Source of the DNA: Herbihabitans rhizosphaerae
Lineage (GTDB): Bacteria > Actinomycetota > Actinomycetes > Mycobacteriales > Pseudonocardiaceae
Length of the DNA: 64,000 nucleotides
Direction: 5' to 3'
NCBI RefSeq assembly: GCF_004216555.1
Contig: NZ_SGWQ01000013.1
Span: forward strand, 1-64,000
Shown: piece by piece, positions 17,737 to 26,407 of the stretch
How positions within the stretch are numbered: the first letter of the stretch is position 1
Layout: every line of letters begins with the position of its first letter
Position numbers and translations under genes: made by a program
The notes under the pieces: model-generated
Database searches by the model: none
Seen by the model: the letters and a program-made list of their open reading frames with translations, nothing else
What the model was told of the DNA's origin: nothing

Positions 17737-20163
17737 TTGGGGCTGCCGGACGACCTCCCCGACCTGCCGGTTCGCGCGGTCCTGCGGGACGTGGCGTCGA
17801 CGCTGCACGAGCACGGTGCCGCCGTGCTGCTCGCGCCGCCCGGCACCGGCAAGACCACACTGGTGCCACTGGCATTGGCCGACCGGGGCGCGCGGGTCGT
17901 GGTGGCCGAGCCGCGCCGCCTGGCCGCCCGCGCGGCGGCGGCGCGGATGGCCGCGCTGCTGGGTGAGCGGGTCGGCGAGACCGTCGGGTACTCGGTGCGC
18001 GGCGACCGGCGCGTGTCCAAGCGCACCAGGATCGAGGTGGTCACCTCGGGCCTGCTGGTGCGCAGGCTGCAGTCCGATCCCGAGCTGACCACCGCGGACA
18101 CCGTGCTGCTGGACGAGTGCCACGAGCGCCATCTGGACGCCGACCTGCTGCTCGCACTGCTGCTGGACGCGCGCTCCGGGCTGCGGCCGGACCTGCGGGT
18201 GCTCGCCACGTCGGCGACGGTCGCGGCCGACCGGGTGGCCGAGCTGCTCGGCGACGCGCCGGTGCTGCGGGTGGACGCCAGAACCTTCGACGTCGACGTG
18301 GCGCACGTCCCGCCGGTTCGCGGCGAACGGCTGGAGGCGTGCGTGGCCCGCGCCGTGCGCACCGCGTTGTCCGATGTGGACGGTGACGTGCTGGTGTTCC
18401 TGCCCGGCGTGCCGGAGATCAGGCGGGTGACCACCGCACTCGGTGGAATCGCCGCCGACGTACTTCCCTTGCACGGCAGGCTGTCCAGCGCCGAGCAGGA
18501 CCGGGCGCTGCGGCCGGGCGATCGCCGCAGGGTGGTGCTGTCCACCGCGGTCGCCGAGTCGAGTCTGACCGTGCCCGGGGTGCGCACGGTGGTGGACGCC
18601 GGGCTGGCTCGAGTGTCCCAAGTGGACCATCGCAGGGGCATGGCCGGCCTGGTCACCGTGCGAGTGTCGGCCGCGGTCGCCGAACAGCGCGCCGGGCGGG
18701 CCGGCCGGGAGGCGCCGGGCCGGGTGTACCGCTGCTGGCCGGCGCACGAGCACGGCACGCTCCCGCGGTACCCGGAGCCGGAGATCCGCACGGCCGACCT
18801 GACCAGGCTGGCCCTGGAGCTGGCCTGCTGGGGCACCCCGGACGGCTCGGGCCTGACCTGGTGGGACGCGCCGCCGGCGGGTGCGCTGGCCGCCGGGCGC
18901 GCGACGATCGCCGCACTGGGCGCGACCGACGGCGGCGAGATCACCGAACGCGGGCGCCGGCTGGCCGATCTCGGCCTGCACCCCCGGCTGGCCCGCGCGC
19001 TGCTGGACGGCGCGCGGACCGTGGGCGCGCGGGCGGCGGCCGAGATGGTGGCGTTGCTGGACGACGACGGGCTGGCGAAATCGGCGGACCTCGGCGAGTC
19101 GCTGCGTCTGCTGCGGGCCGACACCTCGTCGCGGTGGACGCGCGAGGTGCGTCGACTGGCCGCGTTGGTCAGCGGTGCGGACGGCAGGCCGGATCCGGCG
19201 CTGGTGGTCGCACTCGCGTACCCGGAACGCTTGGCGCGCAAGCGATCCGCGGGTTCCCCGGTGTACCTGACGGCCGGCGGGACGGCGGTCGAGCTGCCGC
19301 GCGGGTCCGGGCTGGAGTCCGCCGAGTGGCTGGCGGTCGCGGTGGCCGACCGGCCGCCGGGCGCCGCGCACGCCCGGGTTCGGCTGGCCGCGCCGGCCGA
19401 CGAGGAACTGGCCGTGGCCGCCGCGCCGGCGCTGGTGTCCACCGGGGACGAGGTGCTCTGGCGGGACGGTGACGTGGTGGCCCGCCGGGTGCGCGCGCTC
19501 GGCGCGATCACGCTGTCCGAGCGGCCGCTGGCCGATCCTGATCCGCGTGCGATCGAGGCCGCCGTGCTGGACGGGTTGCGCCGAGACGGGCTGTCCCTGC
19601 TGAACTGGAACGAGCGGGCCCGGTCACTGCGGGACCGGATCTCGTTGCTGCACACGGTGTTCGACGACTGGCCGGCCACCGACGACGACGCGCTTCTGTC
19701 CACTGTGGACACCTGGCTGGCCGGCGCGCTCGGCCGGGTCCGGTCGCGCGCCGGTCTGGCCACCGTGGACGTCGCGGCGGCGCTGCGGAATCTGCTCGAC
19801 TGGCGGCAGCTGTCCACGCTGGACGAGCTGGCGCCGGAGCGGGTGGCGGTGCCGTCCGGGTCGCGGATCCGGGTGGACTACACCGCCGACGGTCCGGTGC
19901 TGGCGGTGAAGATCCAGGAGGTGTTCGGCTGGACGGACAGCCCGACCGTGGCCGGTGGGCGGGTGCCGCTGGTGCTGCACCTGTTGTCCCCCGCCGGCCG
20001 TCCGGCGGCGGTCACCGGTGACTTGAAGTCGTTCTGGCACAACGGGTATCCGGCCGTGCGCGCCGAGCTGCGCGGCCGCTACCCGAAGCACCGCTGGCCG
20101 GAGGACCCGCTGGCCGCCGAGCCGAGCCGGCGCACGACCAAGCCCCCGACGAAGCGCGGGTAG
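17737..20163 (+). CDS. hrpB: ATP-dependent RNA helicase HrpB (DEAH-type)
   Basis: An 808-residue DExH helicase. Motif I LLAPPGTGKTTLVP, II LLDECHERHLDADL, III LATSATV, V STAVAESSLTVPGV and VI QRAGRAGREAPGRVYR are all intact. The C-terminal HrpB domain is present (NLLDWRQLSTLDELAPE; DLKSFWHNGYPAVRAELRGR; YPKHRWPEDP). HrpB proteins are presumed RNA helicases with no settled substrate. Start is the TTG at 17737 with GAGGA about nine bases upstream. Length is normal for the family. It stands alone; the GNAT gene begins 10 bp after its stop and may be co-transcribed. Confidence 0.92.
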   Translation: MGLPDDLPDLPVRAVLRDVASTLHEHGAAVLLAPPGTGKTTLVPLALADRGARVVVAEPRRLAARAAAARMAALLGERVGETVGYSVRGDRRVSKRTRIEVVTSGLLVRRLQSDPELTTADTVLLDECHERHLDADLLLALLLDARSGLRPDLRVLATSATVAADRVAELLGDAPVLRVDARTFDVDVAHVPPVRGERLEACVARAVRTALSDVDGDVLVFLPGVPEIRRVTTALGGIAADVLPLHGRLSSAEQDRALRPGDRRRVVLSTAVAESSLTVPGVRTVVDAGLARVSQVDHRRGMAGLVTVRVSAAVAEQRAGRAGREAPGRVYRCWPAHEHGTLPRYPEPEIRTADLTRLALELACWGTPDGSGLTWWDAPPAGALAAGRATIAALGATDGGEITERGRRLADLGLHPRLARALLDGARTVGARAAAEMVALLDDDGLAKSADLGESLRLLRADTSSRWTREVRRLAALVSGADGRPDPALVVALAYPERLARKRSAGSPVYLTAGGTAVELPRGSGLESAEWLAVAVADRPPGAAHARVRLAAPADEELAVAAAPALVSTGDEVLWRDGDVVARRVRALGAITLSERPLADPDPRAIEAAVLDGLRRDGLSLLNWNERARSLRDRISLLHTVFDDWPATDDDALLSTVDTWLAGALGRVRSRAGLATVDVAAALRNLLDWRQLSTLDELAPERVAVPSGSRIRVDYTADGPVLAVKIQEVFGWTDSPTVAGGRVPLVLHLLSPAGRPAAVTGDLKSFWHNGYPAVRAELRGRYPKHRWPEDPLAAEPSRRTTKPPTKRG

Positions 20164-20173
20164 CCTCGCGATC

Positions 20174-20596
20174 ATGCGTTGGACCCACGACGAGTTCGAA
20201 CTGGACGACGATCCCGCCAGGGTGGACCGCGACGCCGTGTGGCAGTACGTGTCCACCGAGGCGTACTGGGCTCGCTGGCGTACTCGCGAGCACGTGGAAC
20301 AGCAGATCGACAACGCCTGGCGGGTGGTCGGCGTCTACCACGGCGAGGAGACGATCGGGTTCGCGCGCGCCATGTCCGACGGCGTGGCGCTCGCCTATCT
20401 CGCGGATCTCTATGTGCTGCAACGGTTTCGCGGGCGAGGGCTGGGCGTGGCGCTGGTGCGCGCGATGATCGAGGAAGGCCCCGGCGCGAGCTTCCGGTGG
20501 ATGCTGCACACCGACGACGCGCACGAGCTGTACGCGAAGTTCGGGTTCGACAAACCGGATCGCACCTATCTGGAACGGCCCCACCCATCCCTGTGA
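20174..20596 (+). CDS. GNAT-family N-acetyltransferase
   Basis: A 140-residue single-domain acetyltransferase. The acetyl-CoA binding loop is LQRFRGRGLGVALVRAMI (Q/RxxGxG/A type, residues 80-97), preceded by the beta-strand GVALAYLADLYVL. A C-terminal LYAKFGFDKPDRTYLERP matches the YxxxGF motif. It resembles small actinobacterial GNAT proteins of unknown substrate. ATG start at 20174, 10 bp after the hrpB stop. Confidence 0.85.
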   Translation: MRWTHDEFELDDDPARVDRDAVWQYVSTEAYWARWRTREHVEQQIDNAWRVVGVYHGEETIGFARAMSDGVALAYLADLYVLQRFRGRGLGVALVRAMIEEGPGASFRWMLHTDDAHELYAKFGFDKPDRTYLERPHPSL

Positions 20597-20600
20597 CACC

Positions 20601-21896
20601 TCACATGACGCGTTCCGAGGAGCCGGATCGCATGATGTGGTCCGCGCGGATCTGGCGCGCGATGAATCGCCCGTTCTCGACATTCGCCGAGATCGCCGTC
20701 GGAGCGAGTGAGTTCCCGTCCGGGAGCCCGGCGTAGTACAGGCCGGGAATCGCCCCGAGCAGGCCCTTCTGCTGGATCGGCGCGCCGAATTCGTCGAGTG
20801 CGTTGTCCGGCAGGATCCGGTAGTCCGGCCCGAATCCAGTGCACCAGACAATCGTGGTGATGTTTCGGCTCACCAGGTCGAGCTTGTTCCCGAAGTTGGA
20901 TATCACGCCCATGTCGACGCCGGGTGCCGGCCGTTGCTCCGGTACGACGAAACCGCGCTGACGAATCCCGGTGTCGATTTTGTCCAGCACTTTCTGGAAC
21001 GAGCGGGCGGACGCCTCCGCGATCGCGACGACATTGTCCTCCAGCAGGAGAACATCACCTTCCGCCGCGCGCGTGGAACCGACGAGCACGACTCCCTTCC
21101 TGGCCAATGTGCCGAGATTGAGATCCTCGCCGCGATCCTTCACGGCGGTCACCGGCAACCCGGCCAGCGGACGGTCACCTGCTTCCCCGAAATCGGGCGT
21201 GACGAAGTCCTCGTACAGCGAGAAGACGAACATCCAGTCGTGCAGGCCGCGACCGCGATACCGGCGGGGCCACGCCTGGTGGCGACCGACCGACAGCACG
21301 ACATCGCGTCCGGCGTCCACGAGTTCGTCCGCGATCTGTTGACCACTGATTCCCGCGCCCACCACGAGGACGCTCCCGTCCGGCAGGGCCTCGGGATTGC
21401 GATAGTCGCGCGAATGCATTTGATTGACGGACGGATCGACATGCGACGCCAGATCGGGTATTCGAGGGTTCGCATAGCCGCCCATCGCCGCGACGAGATT
21501 GCGGGACTCGACGACGCCACCGGTGGATAGATGGGTCCTGAATCGGACGTCGTCGCGATCGGTGGCATCCGGCGGGCACTCGACCTCTCGAACCGGCGTG
21601 TGCTGCAACACCCGAAGATTTCGCTCTTTCACATAGCGGCGCAGGTGTCGAGCCAACTCCGGCCCGGACATGAGGCCGTCGGGATCGTCGCCGTCGTATT
21701 CCCACCCGGGAAACCGAACCGACCGATTCCCGCTGCCCACGAGCAGACTGTCCCAACGCTCGTGCGCCCACGCCTGACCGATCTCCACCCTTTCCAGGAC
21801 GATCGACTCGTGGCCGAGCTCCTGCAGGGCGGCGGCCACCCCGCAGCCCTGTTGCCCGGCGCCGATGACGACCGTCTCCGAGTATTCGATGTCCAC
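20601..21896 (-). CDS. Flavin-containing monooxygenase-type FAD/NADP oxidoreductase, iron-box controlled
   Basis: A 431-residue flavoprotein with two dinucleotide-binding motifs: VVIGAGQQGCGVAAALQELG at the N-terminus (FAD) and LVVGAGISGQQIADELVDAG near residue 180 (NADP). A fingerprint close to the FMO motif, QMHSRDYRNP, lies just before the second. Such enzymes hydroxylate N or S, or do Baeyer-Villiger chemistry. GTG at 21896 is chosen because GGAAGG lies 9 bp upstream; the longer frame to 21971 would run through the iron box. The operator suggests expression under iron limitation, perhaps in siderophore or steroid/lipid oxidation, but no siderophore synthetase is nearby. Confidence 0.8.
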   Translation of the reverse strand: MDIEYSETVVIGAGQQGCGVAAALQELGHESIVLERVEIGQAWAHERWDSLLVGSGNRSVRFPGWEYDGDDPDGLMSGPELARHLRRYVKERNLRVLQHTPVREVECPPDATDRDDVRFRTHLSTGGVVESRNLVAAMGGYANPRIPDLASHVDPSVNQMHSRDYRNPEALPDGSVLVVGAGISGQQIADELVDAGRDVVLSVGRHQAWPRRYRGRGLHDWMFVFSLYEDFVTPDFGEAGDRPLAGLPVTAVKDRGEDLNLGTLARKGVVLVGSTRAAEGDVLLLEDNVVAIAEASARSFQKVLDKIDTGIRQRGFVVPEQRPAPGVDMGVISNFGNKLDLVSRNITTIVWCTGFGPDYRILPDNALDEFGAPIQQKGLLGAIPGLYYAGLPDGNSLAPTAISANVENGRFIARQIRADHIMRSGSSERVM

Positions 21897-21922
21897 CTGG
21901 ATCAACCTTCCACCGAGTTCAC

Positions 21923-21941
21923 TAAAGCTAGGCTTACCTAA
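21923..21941 (-). promoter_or_regulatory. Iron box (IdeR/DmdR-type operator) upstream of the monooxygenase
   Basis: TAAAGCTAGGCTTACCTAA matches 15 of 19 positions of the actinobacterial iron-box consensus (TTAGGTTAGGCTAACCTAA), including the full GGCT-ACCTAA right half. It ends 27 bp before the GTG start at 21896, a position suited to Fe(II)-repressor control. Binding itself is inferred. Confidence 0.7.
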
Positions 21942-22216
21942 GCCTGCTCGTTGAAGTCGGCTTGATGTCAACCGTGATGAAATCCGGAGGGAGATCCGGC
22001 CACGAGCGCGCCGATCCAGCCCGTGAAGGTGACCGCACGGCCGCGCGAGGCCGTATGCGCATCACCCTCACATTTCCCGCGCCTTGGTGATCATGTCTGA
22101 CCAGGGCTTTCTCTGCGGCCGAGGGACTTTAGCGGGCTAAAGTACGCGAAGGGGTACCGGTACGTTTGTCAAGCACTTGGTGACCCGGAGTTGGTCAGCG
22201 ACGTCTCGGTCGGGCA
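21942..22216. other. Intergenic region with an 18-bp palindrome
   Basis: 275 bp with no gene between the monooxygenase promoter and the end of the PH-domain gene. At 22126-22143 the sequence ACTTTAGC-GG-GCTAAAGT is a perfect palindrome with 8-bp arms. It could be an operator, or the stem of a terminator for the leftward ydbT-like gene (no T-run is visible). Nothing else was recognised. Confidence 0.4.
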
Positions 22217-23752
22217 CTAGTCGACGGGTTCCAGGAACTGGCTGAGCACGTCGGGCAGCGCGTCGTCGGCGAACGCGACGCCCTCGTGCGCGTCCATGTC
22301 GAGGAACTCGTAGGCACCCTTCACCGCCGCCGTCGTCGCGGCCAGCGTGATCAGCCCGGCGCGCCGCTGGAACGGCGTCTGGCGCACCGTCCAGCCGATG
22401 ATTCCGTTGCGCCGCAACGCGACCGTGCGCCGGGCGAGCACACCGTGCCTGGTCACCGCGTAGTCGCCGGACAGCCCGTGCCCGAGGTTGCGGTAGGCGT
22501 CCCTGGCCGCGAGTACCGCCGGCGGGGTGAGCACGATCGCGCTGATCCACGCGATGTGCAGCAGTACCGGCGTGACCGTCAGGCCGAGCACGACCAGCAC
22601 CACGACGACCGCCGCGACGCCGGCCAGCGCCCACCGCAGCCTGCGCCCGCGCGCGGCGGCCGGGTGCGCGATCAGCCGCACGGTCTCGGTCGGCGCGACC
22701 TGCTCGCGCAGTACGTCGGCCGCGACCGCGTGCGCGACCTCCAGCGGCGCCTCGGGCAGTAGCATGCGGCTCGCCACCTTCTCGTCCTCGGCCTTCTTGG
22801 CCAAGCCGGTGGCCACCGCCTCCAGCCGGGCCGCTCCGACGAACCGGGCGCCCAGCGGCTCGACCACCTCGATGCCGCGCAGCCGTCGCTCCTCCAGCGA
22901 GACCGACCGCTTGGTGAGGAATCCGCGCTGCAGGCGCAGCGTCGGCCCGGGTTCGCGCTCCAGCCGGTAGTTGGACCACATCTCGACGTACAGGCCGAGC
23001 GTGCAGATCAGCCCGACTCCGAGCACCACGACCACGAGCAGCAGGATCGCCTGCCAGAGCGGCAGATCGCGGATGAACTCCCAGGCCCGGTGCAGCACGG
23101 TGTCCTGCGCGCCGAACCAGTCGGCGACCTTGAACACCACGCCGATCGCCGCCGCGCCGAGCAGCACCGGCCACACCGACAGCGGCGCGTACCTGATCCA
23201 CTTCCAGTCCAGCGTGGCGATCGCGTCGTCCGAGGTTGGGACCGCCGTCGGTGTGGCCGTCGTCGGCGTGCGGTCCAGCAGGGTGGCCCGCAGTTCGTCG
23301 GCCCGCTCGCGGCTGATTGGGTCCAGCGTCACCTGGCCGTCGTCGGACTCGCCGTGCTGCCCGGTGCCGATCTTCACCTTCGCGACGCCGAACGCGCGGT
23401 AGATCGGGTTGGCGGTGACGTCCACGCTGCGGATCCGGTCGCGGTGCACGGACAGGTGCTTGCGGTGCAGGATCCCGGTGCGCGACTCGACCCGGTCGCC
23501 GGTGATCCGGTAGCTGAACTTCTTCCAGCGCAGGTAGTCGCCGAGGACCGCGAGCGCGACGGCCAGCACCACGCCGGGCACGCCGAACGCCAGCACGATC
23601 CCGACCGGCTTGTCGTCGCGAGTCATGCCGATCAGGATCGGAATGCCGGCGCCGATCAGCGCGCCGCCGACCAGAACCGCTGTCACACCAAGGGATCTGC
23701 GGTCCAGCGGGTGCCACTGGGTGTCCTGTGTGGACTTGACCGACGCTGTCAT
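22217..23752 (-). CDS. YdbT-like membrane protein with bacterial PH (bPH2) domains
   Basis: A 511-residue membrane protein. Repeated bPH2 units follow membrane hairpins: FSYRITGDRVESRTGILHRKHLSVHRDRIRSVDV after helices at ~25-75; YRLEREPGPTLRLQRGFLTKRSVSLEERRLRGIEV after helices at ~215-260; and YAVTRHGVLARRTVALRRNGIIGW after helices at ~390-430. This is the YdbT architecture, whose function is not established; the domain usually binds lipid or the membrane face. The ATG at 23752 overlaps the stop of the YdbS-like gene (ATGA), as in the ydbS-ydbT pairs of many Gram-positives, so the two probably form a complex. A His-tagged cofactor site or enzyme motif is not seen. Confidence 0.85.
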   Translation of the reverse strand: MTASVKSTQDTQWHPLDRRSLGVTAVLVGGALIGAGIPILIGMTRDDKPVGIVLAFGVPGVVLAVALAVLGDYLRWKKFSYRITGDRVESRTGILHRKHLSVHRDRIRSVDVTANPIYRAFGVAKVKIGTGQHGESDDGQVTLDPISRERADELRATLLDRTPTTATPTAVPTSDDAIATLDWKWIRYAPLSVWPVLLGAAAIGVVFKVADWFGAQDTVLHRAWEFIRDLPLWQAILLLVVVVLGVGLICTLGLYVEMWSNYRLEREPGPTLRLQRGFLTKRSVSLEERRLRGIEVVEPLGARFVGAARLEAVATGLAKKAEDEKVASRMLLPEAPLEVAHAVAADVLREQVAPTETVRLIAHPAAARGRRLRWALAGVAAVVVVLVVLGLTVTPVLLHIAWISAIVLTPPAVLAARDAYRNLGHGLSGDYAVTRHGVLARRTVALRRNGIIGWTVRQTPFQRRAGLITLAATTAAVKGAYEFLDMDAHEGVAFADDALPDVLSQFLEPVD

Positions 23753-24261
23753 GTCGCGTCCCCGGGCGTCGCCTGGGTCACCTCGGTCAACTGCTGCACG
23801 AGGTCGGCGGCCAGCTCGTGGTCGAGCCCGTCGATGACGATCGCACCCTTCGCCGACGCCGTGGTGACGGTGATGCTGGCGAGCCCGAACGAGCGCTGCA
23901 GCGGGCCGCGTGCGCTGTCCACGGTCTGGATGCGCGACATCGGCGCGATCCGCCACTCCTGCCACAGCCACCCGGTGCGCGAATACACCGCGTCATCGGT
24001 GACCTCCCAGCGGTGTACCCGATAGCGCCAGCGCGGCAAGATCAAGGTGGAGGCCAGGCCGAGCACGGTGATCACGCCGGCGGACAGCCACAACCACTGC
24101 CGGGCGCCGGGGATCAACATTGCCAGCACGGCGAGCACGAGCACGATCGGCACGAAGCTGAGCAGTTCCTGGGCGGTCCACCACCGCACCGCGCGCGGGT
24201 CGACTCTGTTCCTTGGCGGGCGGAGCCGAACCGCGTCTCCCCCGATGGTCGCTGTGGTCAC
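23749..24261 (-). CDS. YdbS-like PH-domain membrane protein
   Basis: About 170 residues: two membrane helices (LLSFVPIVLVLAVLAMLIPGA; WLWLSAGVITVLGLASTLIL) followed by one bPH2 domain (YRVHRWEVTDDAVYSRTGWLWQEWRIAPMSRIQTVD...SFGLASITVTTASAKGAIVI). It forms a two-gene unit with the larger YdbT-like gene, 4-bp overlap. The start is uncertain: GTG at 24261 begins VTTATIGGDAV but has no good ribosome site, and ATG at 24318 is a longer possibility that would coincide with the inverted repeat described at 24319. Confidence 0.8.
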   Translation of the reverse strand: MTTATIGGDAVRLRPPRNRVDPRAVRWWTAQELLSFVPIVLVLAVLAMLIPGARQWLWLSAGVITVLGLASTLILPRWRYRVHRWEVTDDAVYSRTGWLWQEWRIAPMSRIQTVDSARGPLQRSFGLASITVTTASAKGAIVIDGLDHELAADLVQQLTEVTQATPGDAT

Positions 24262-24318
24262 GCGGACAGCATGGATCAGCGCGACTACTCCCGCATCACC
24301 CCGCAGATCGATCCCCAT

Positions 24319-24367
24319 GTCAATCGAAAGACTGACCCCACAGCATGTCGAGATCGTCTCGATTGAC
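24319..24367. promoter_or_regulatory. Widely spaced inverted repeat between ydbS-like and acyl-CoA ligase genes
   Basis: GTCAATCGA (24319-24327) and TCGATTGAC (24359-24367) are perfect 9-bp inverted copies, with AAGAC/GTC extending the symmetry. The centre lies about 115 bp before the fadD-like start. Such spaced half-sites suit a TetR- or GntR-type regulator of fatty-acid genes. Inference from symmetry only. Confidence 0.4.
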
Positions 24368-24459
24368 CGATTTGCGCATGGTCTGGGTCACATTTCGCAT
24401 CTAGCCTCAGACAACCAACCACCCGCGACCTGCGCGGACGAGCCGAGCGGAGGCCAGCG

Positions 24460-26280
24460 ATGTCGAGTGAGACGACCGAATCCACCTGTACCCACCCGTC
24501 GGGCAAGACCGTGCACACCCTGTGCGAGGCGTTCCAGGAGAGCGCGGTCATGCGCCCGGACGCGGTCGCGCTGCGCACCGCGGGCGGCGGGCTGGAGATC
24601 ACCTGGCGCAGCTACGCCGAGCGGGTGCGCGCGATCGCCGCCGGGCTCGCCGCGCGCGGCGTCCGCAGAGGCGACACGGTCGGCCTGATGCTCACCAACC
24701 GCCCGGAGTTCAACCTGGTGGACACGGCCGCGCTGCACCTTGGCGCGATCCCGTTCTCGATCTACAACACCAGCTCGGCCGAGCAGATCGCCTACCTGTT
24801 CTCCAACGCGGAGAACAAGATCGTGGTGACCGAGCAGCAGTTCCTGCCCCGGCTGGGCGGCGTGGACCTGGAGCACGTGGTGTCGGTGGACGGCGAAGCG
24901 GACGGTGCCACCGAGACGCTGGCCGGCCTCGAAGCCGCGGGCGACGACGGGTTCGACTTCGACGCGGCGTGGCGGGCCGTCGAGCCGTCCGCGGTGGCGA
25001 CGCTGATCTACACCTCCGGCACCACCGGCCCGCCCAAGGGCGTCGAGCTGACGCACTCGAACCTGCTCGCCGAGGCGGACGCGCTGTGCGGGTACATCGA
25101 CGCCGGCCCGGACGACCGCACCACGTCCTACCTGCCGTCCGCGCACGTCGCCGATCGCGCGGCCACGCACTACTTCAACATGATCTACGGCGTCCAGATC
25201 ACCACGGTGGACGACCCGCGCGCGATCGCCGCCGCGCTGCCCGAGGTGCGGCCGACCGTCTGGGTCGGCGTGCCGCGCGTGTGGCAGAAGATCAAGGCCG
25301 GCATCGAGGCGAAGATCGCGGCGGAACCCAAGCAGGCCAAGCGAAAGATCGCCGAGTGGGCGATCGGCGTGGGCCGGAAGGCCGCGCTGGCGCGACTGTC
25401 CACATCGGACCTCCCGCTGCCGCTCAAGGTCCAGCACCGGCTTGCCGAGACTCTCGTTCTCGGCAAGCTCCGGCACGCGCTGGGCCTGGACGAGCTGCGC
25501 TGGGCGGTGTCCGGCGCGGCCGCGATCCCGGTGGACACGCTGGAGTTCTTCCTGGGCATCGGGATTCCGGTCTACGAGGTGTGGGGCATGTCCGAGACGA
25601 CCGCGGCGGTCACCACGAACAGCCCGGAGGACCTGCGGATCGGCTCGGTCGGCAAGGTGGCCCCCGGCTCGGAGTTGAAGCTCGCCGAGGACGGTGAGCT
25701 GCTCGTACGCGGCCCGCTGATCATGCGCGGCTACCGCAAGCAGCCGGACCGGACGGCCGAGACCATCGACTCCGACGGCTGGCTGCACTCCGGTGACATC
25801 GCCAAGATCGACGACGACGGCTTCGTGTTCATCGTGGACCGCAAGAAGGAACTGATCATCAACGAGTCCGGCAAGAACATGTCGCCGTCCAATATCGAGA
25901 ACGCGCTCAAGGGCGCGTCGCCGCTGGTCGGCCAGGCGGTGGCGATCGGAGACGGCCGCCCGTACGTGACCGCGCTGATCGTGCTGGACCCGGACATGGC
26001 CGCGGCGAAATCCGGCCTGGCCGACGCGGCGCCGGTCGCACTCGCCGAGCACGAGGGCCTGCGCGCGGCGGTCACCGAGGCGGTGCGCACCGGCAACGCG
26101 TCGCTGTCCCGAGTGGAACAGGTCAAGCGGTTCCGCATCGTGGCCAGCGCCTGGGAGCCGGGCGGCGAGGAGCTCACCCCGACCATGAAGCTCAAGCGCA
26201 GGCCGATCGCCGACAAGTACCGCTCGGAGATCGACGGGCTCTACGCGCCGTCGCCCGATCCGGACGTGATCAACATCTGA
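24460..26280 (+). CDS. Long-chain fatty-acid-CoA ligase (FadD15-type)
   Basis: A 606-residue AMP-forming ligase. Motifs: P-loop LIYTSGTTGPPKGVELTHSNL (~residues 185-205), A5 YEVWGMSETTAAVT (~370), A7/A8 WLHSGDIAKIDDDGFVFIVDRKKELIINESGKNMSPSNIE, and the Lys near the C-terminus in TPTMKLKRRPI. The insertion and motif spacing fit the long-chain FadD group that activates fatty acids to acyl-CoA for beta-oxidation or lipid synthesis. The ATG at 24460 follows GGAGG-like sequence (GCGGAGGCCAGCG). Monocistronic. Confidence 0.9.
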   Translation: MSSETTESTCTHPSGKTVHTLCEAFQESAVMRPDAVALRTAGGGLEITWRSYAERVRAIAAGLAARGVRRGDTVGLMLTNRPEFNLVDTAALHLGAIPFSIYNTSSAEQIAYLFSNAENKIVVTEQQFLPRLGGVDLEHVVSVDGEADGATETLAGLEAAGDDGFDFDAAWRAVEPSAVATLIYTSGTTGPPKGVELTHSNLLAEADALCGYIDAGPDDRTTSYLPSAHVADRAATHYFNMIYGVQITTVDDPRAIAAALPEVRPTVWVGVPRVWQKIKAGIEAKIAAEPKQAKRKIAEWAIGVGRKAALARLSTSDLPLPLKVQHRLAETLVLGKLRHALGLDELRWAVSGAAAIPVDTLEFFLGIGIPVYEVWGMSETTAAVTTNSPEDLRIGSVGKVAPGSELKLAEDGELLVRGPLIMRGYRKQPDRTAETIDSDGWLHSGDIAKIDDDGFVFIVDRKKELIINESGKNMSPSNIENALKGASPLVGQAVAIGDGRPYVTALIVLDPDMAAAKSGLADAAPVALAEHEGLRAAVTEAVRTGNASLSRVEQVKRFRIVASAWEPGGEELTPTMKLKRRPIADKYRSEIDGLYAPSPDPDVINI

Positions 26281-26407
26281 TTGCGGTGTCTGACATCGGG
26301 CAAAGCCGCCGCCAAGCACGCCTTCGGCGTCGGCGGTCGCCCTCGCCTTTCAAGCCGACCACAGCGTGGTTACCGCTCGGCGCGGACGTCCCGCTGTTCT
26401 CAGACGC

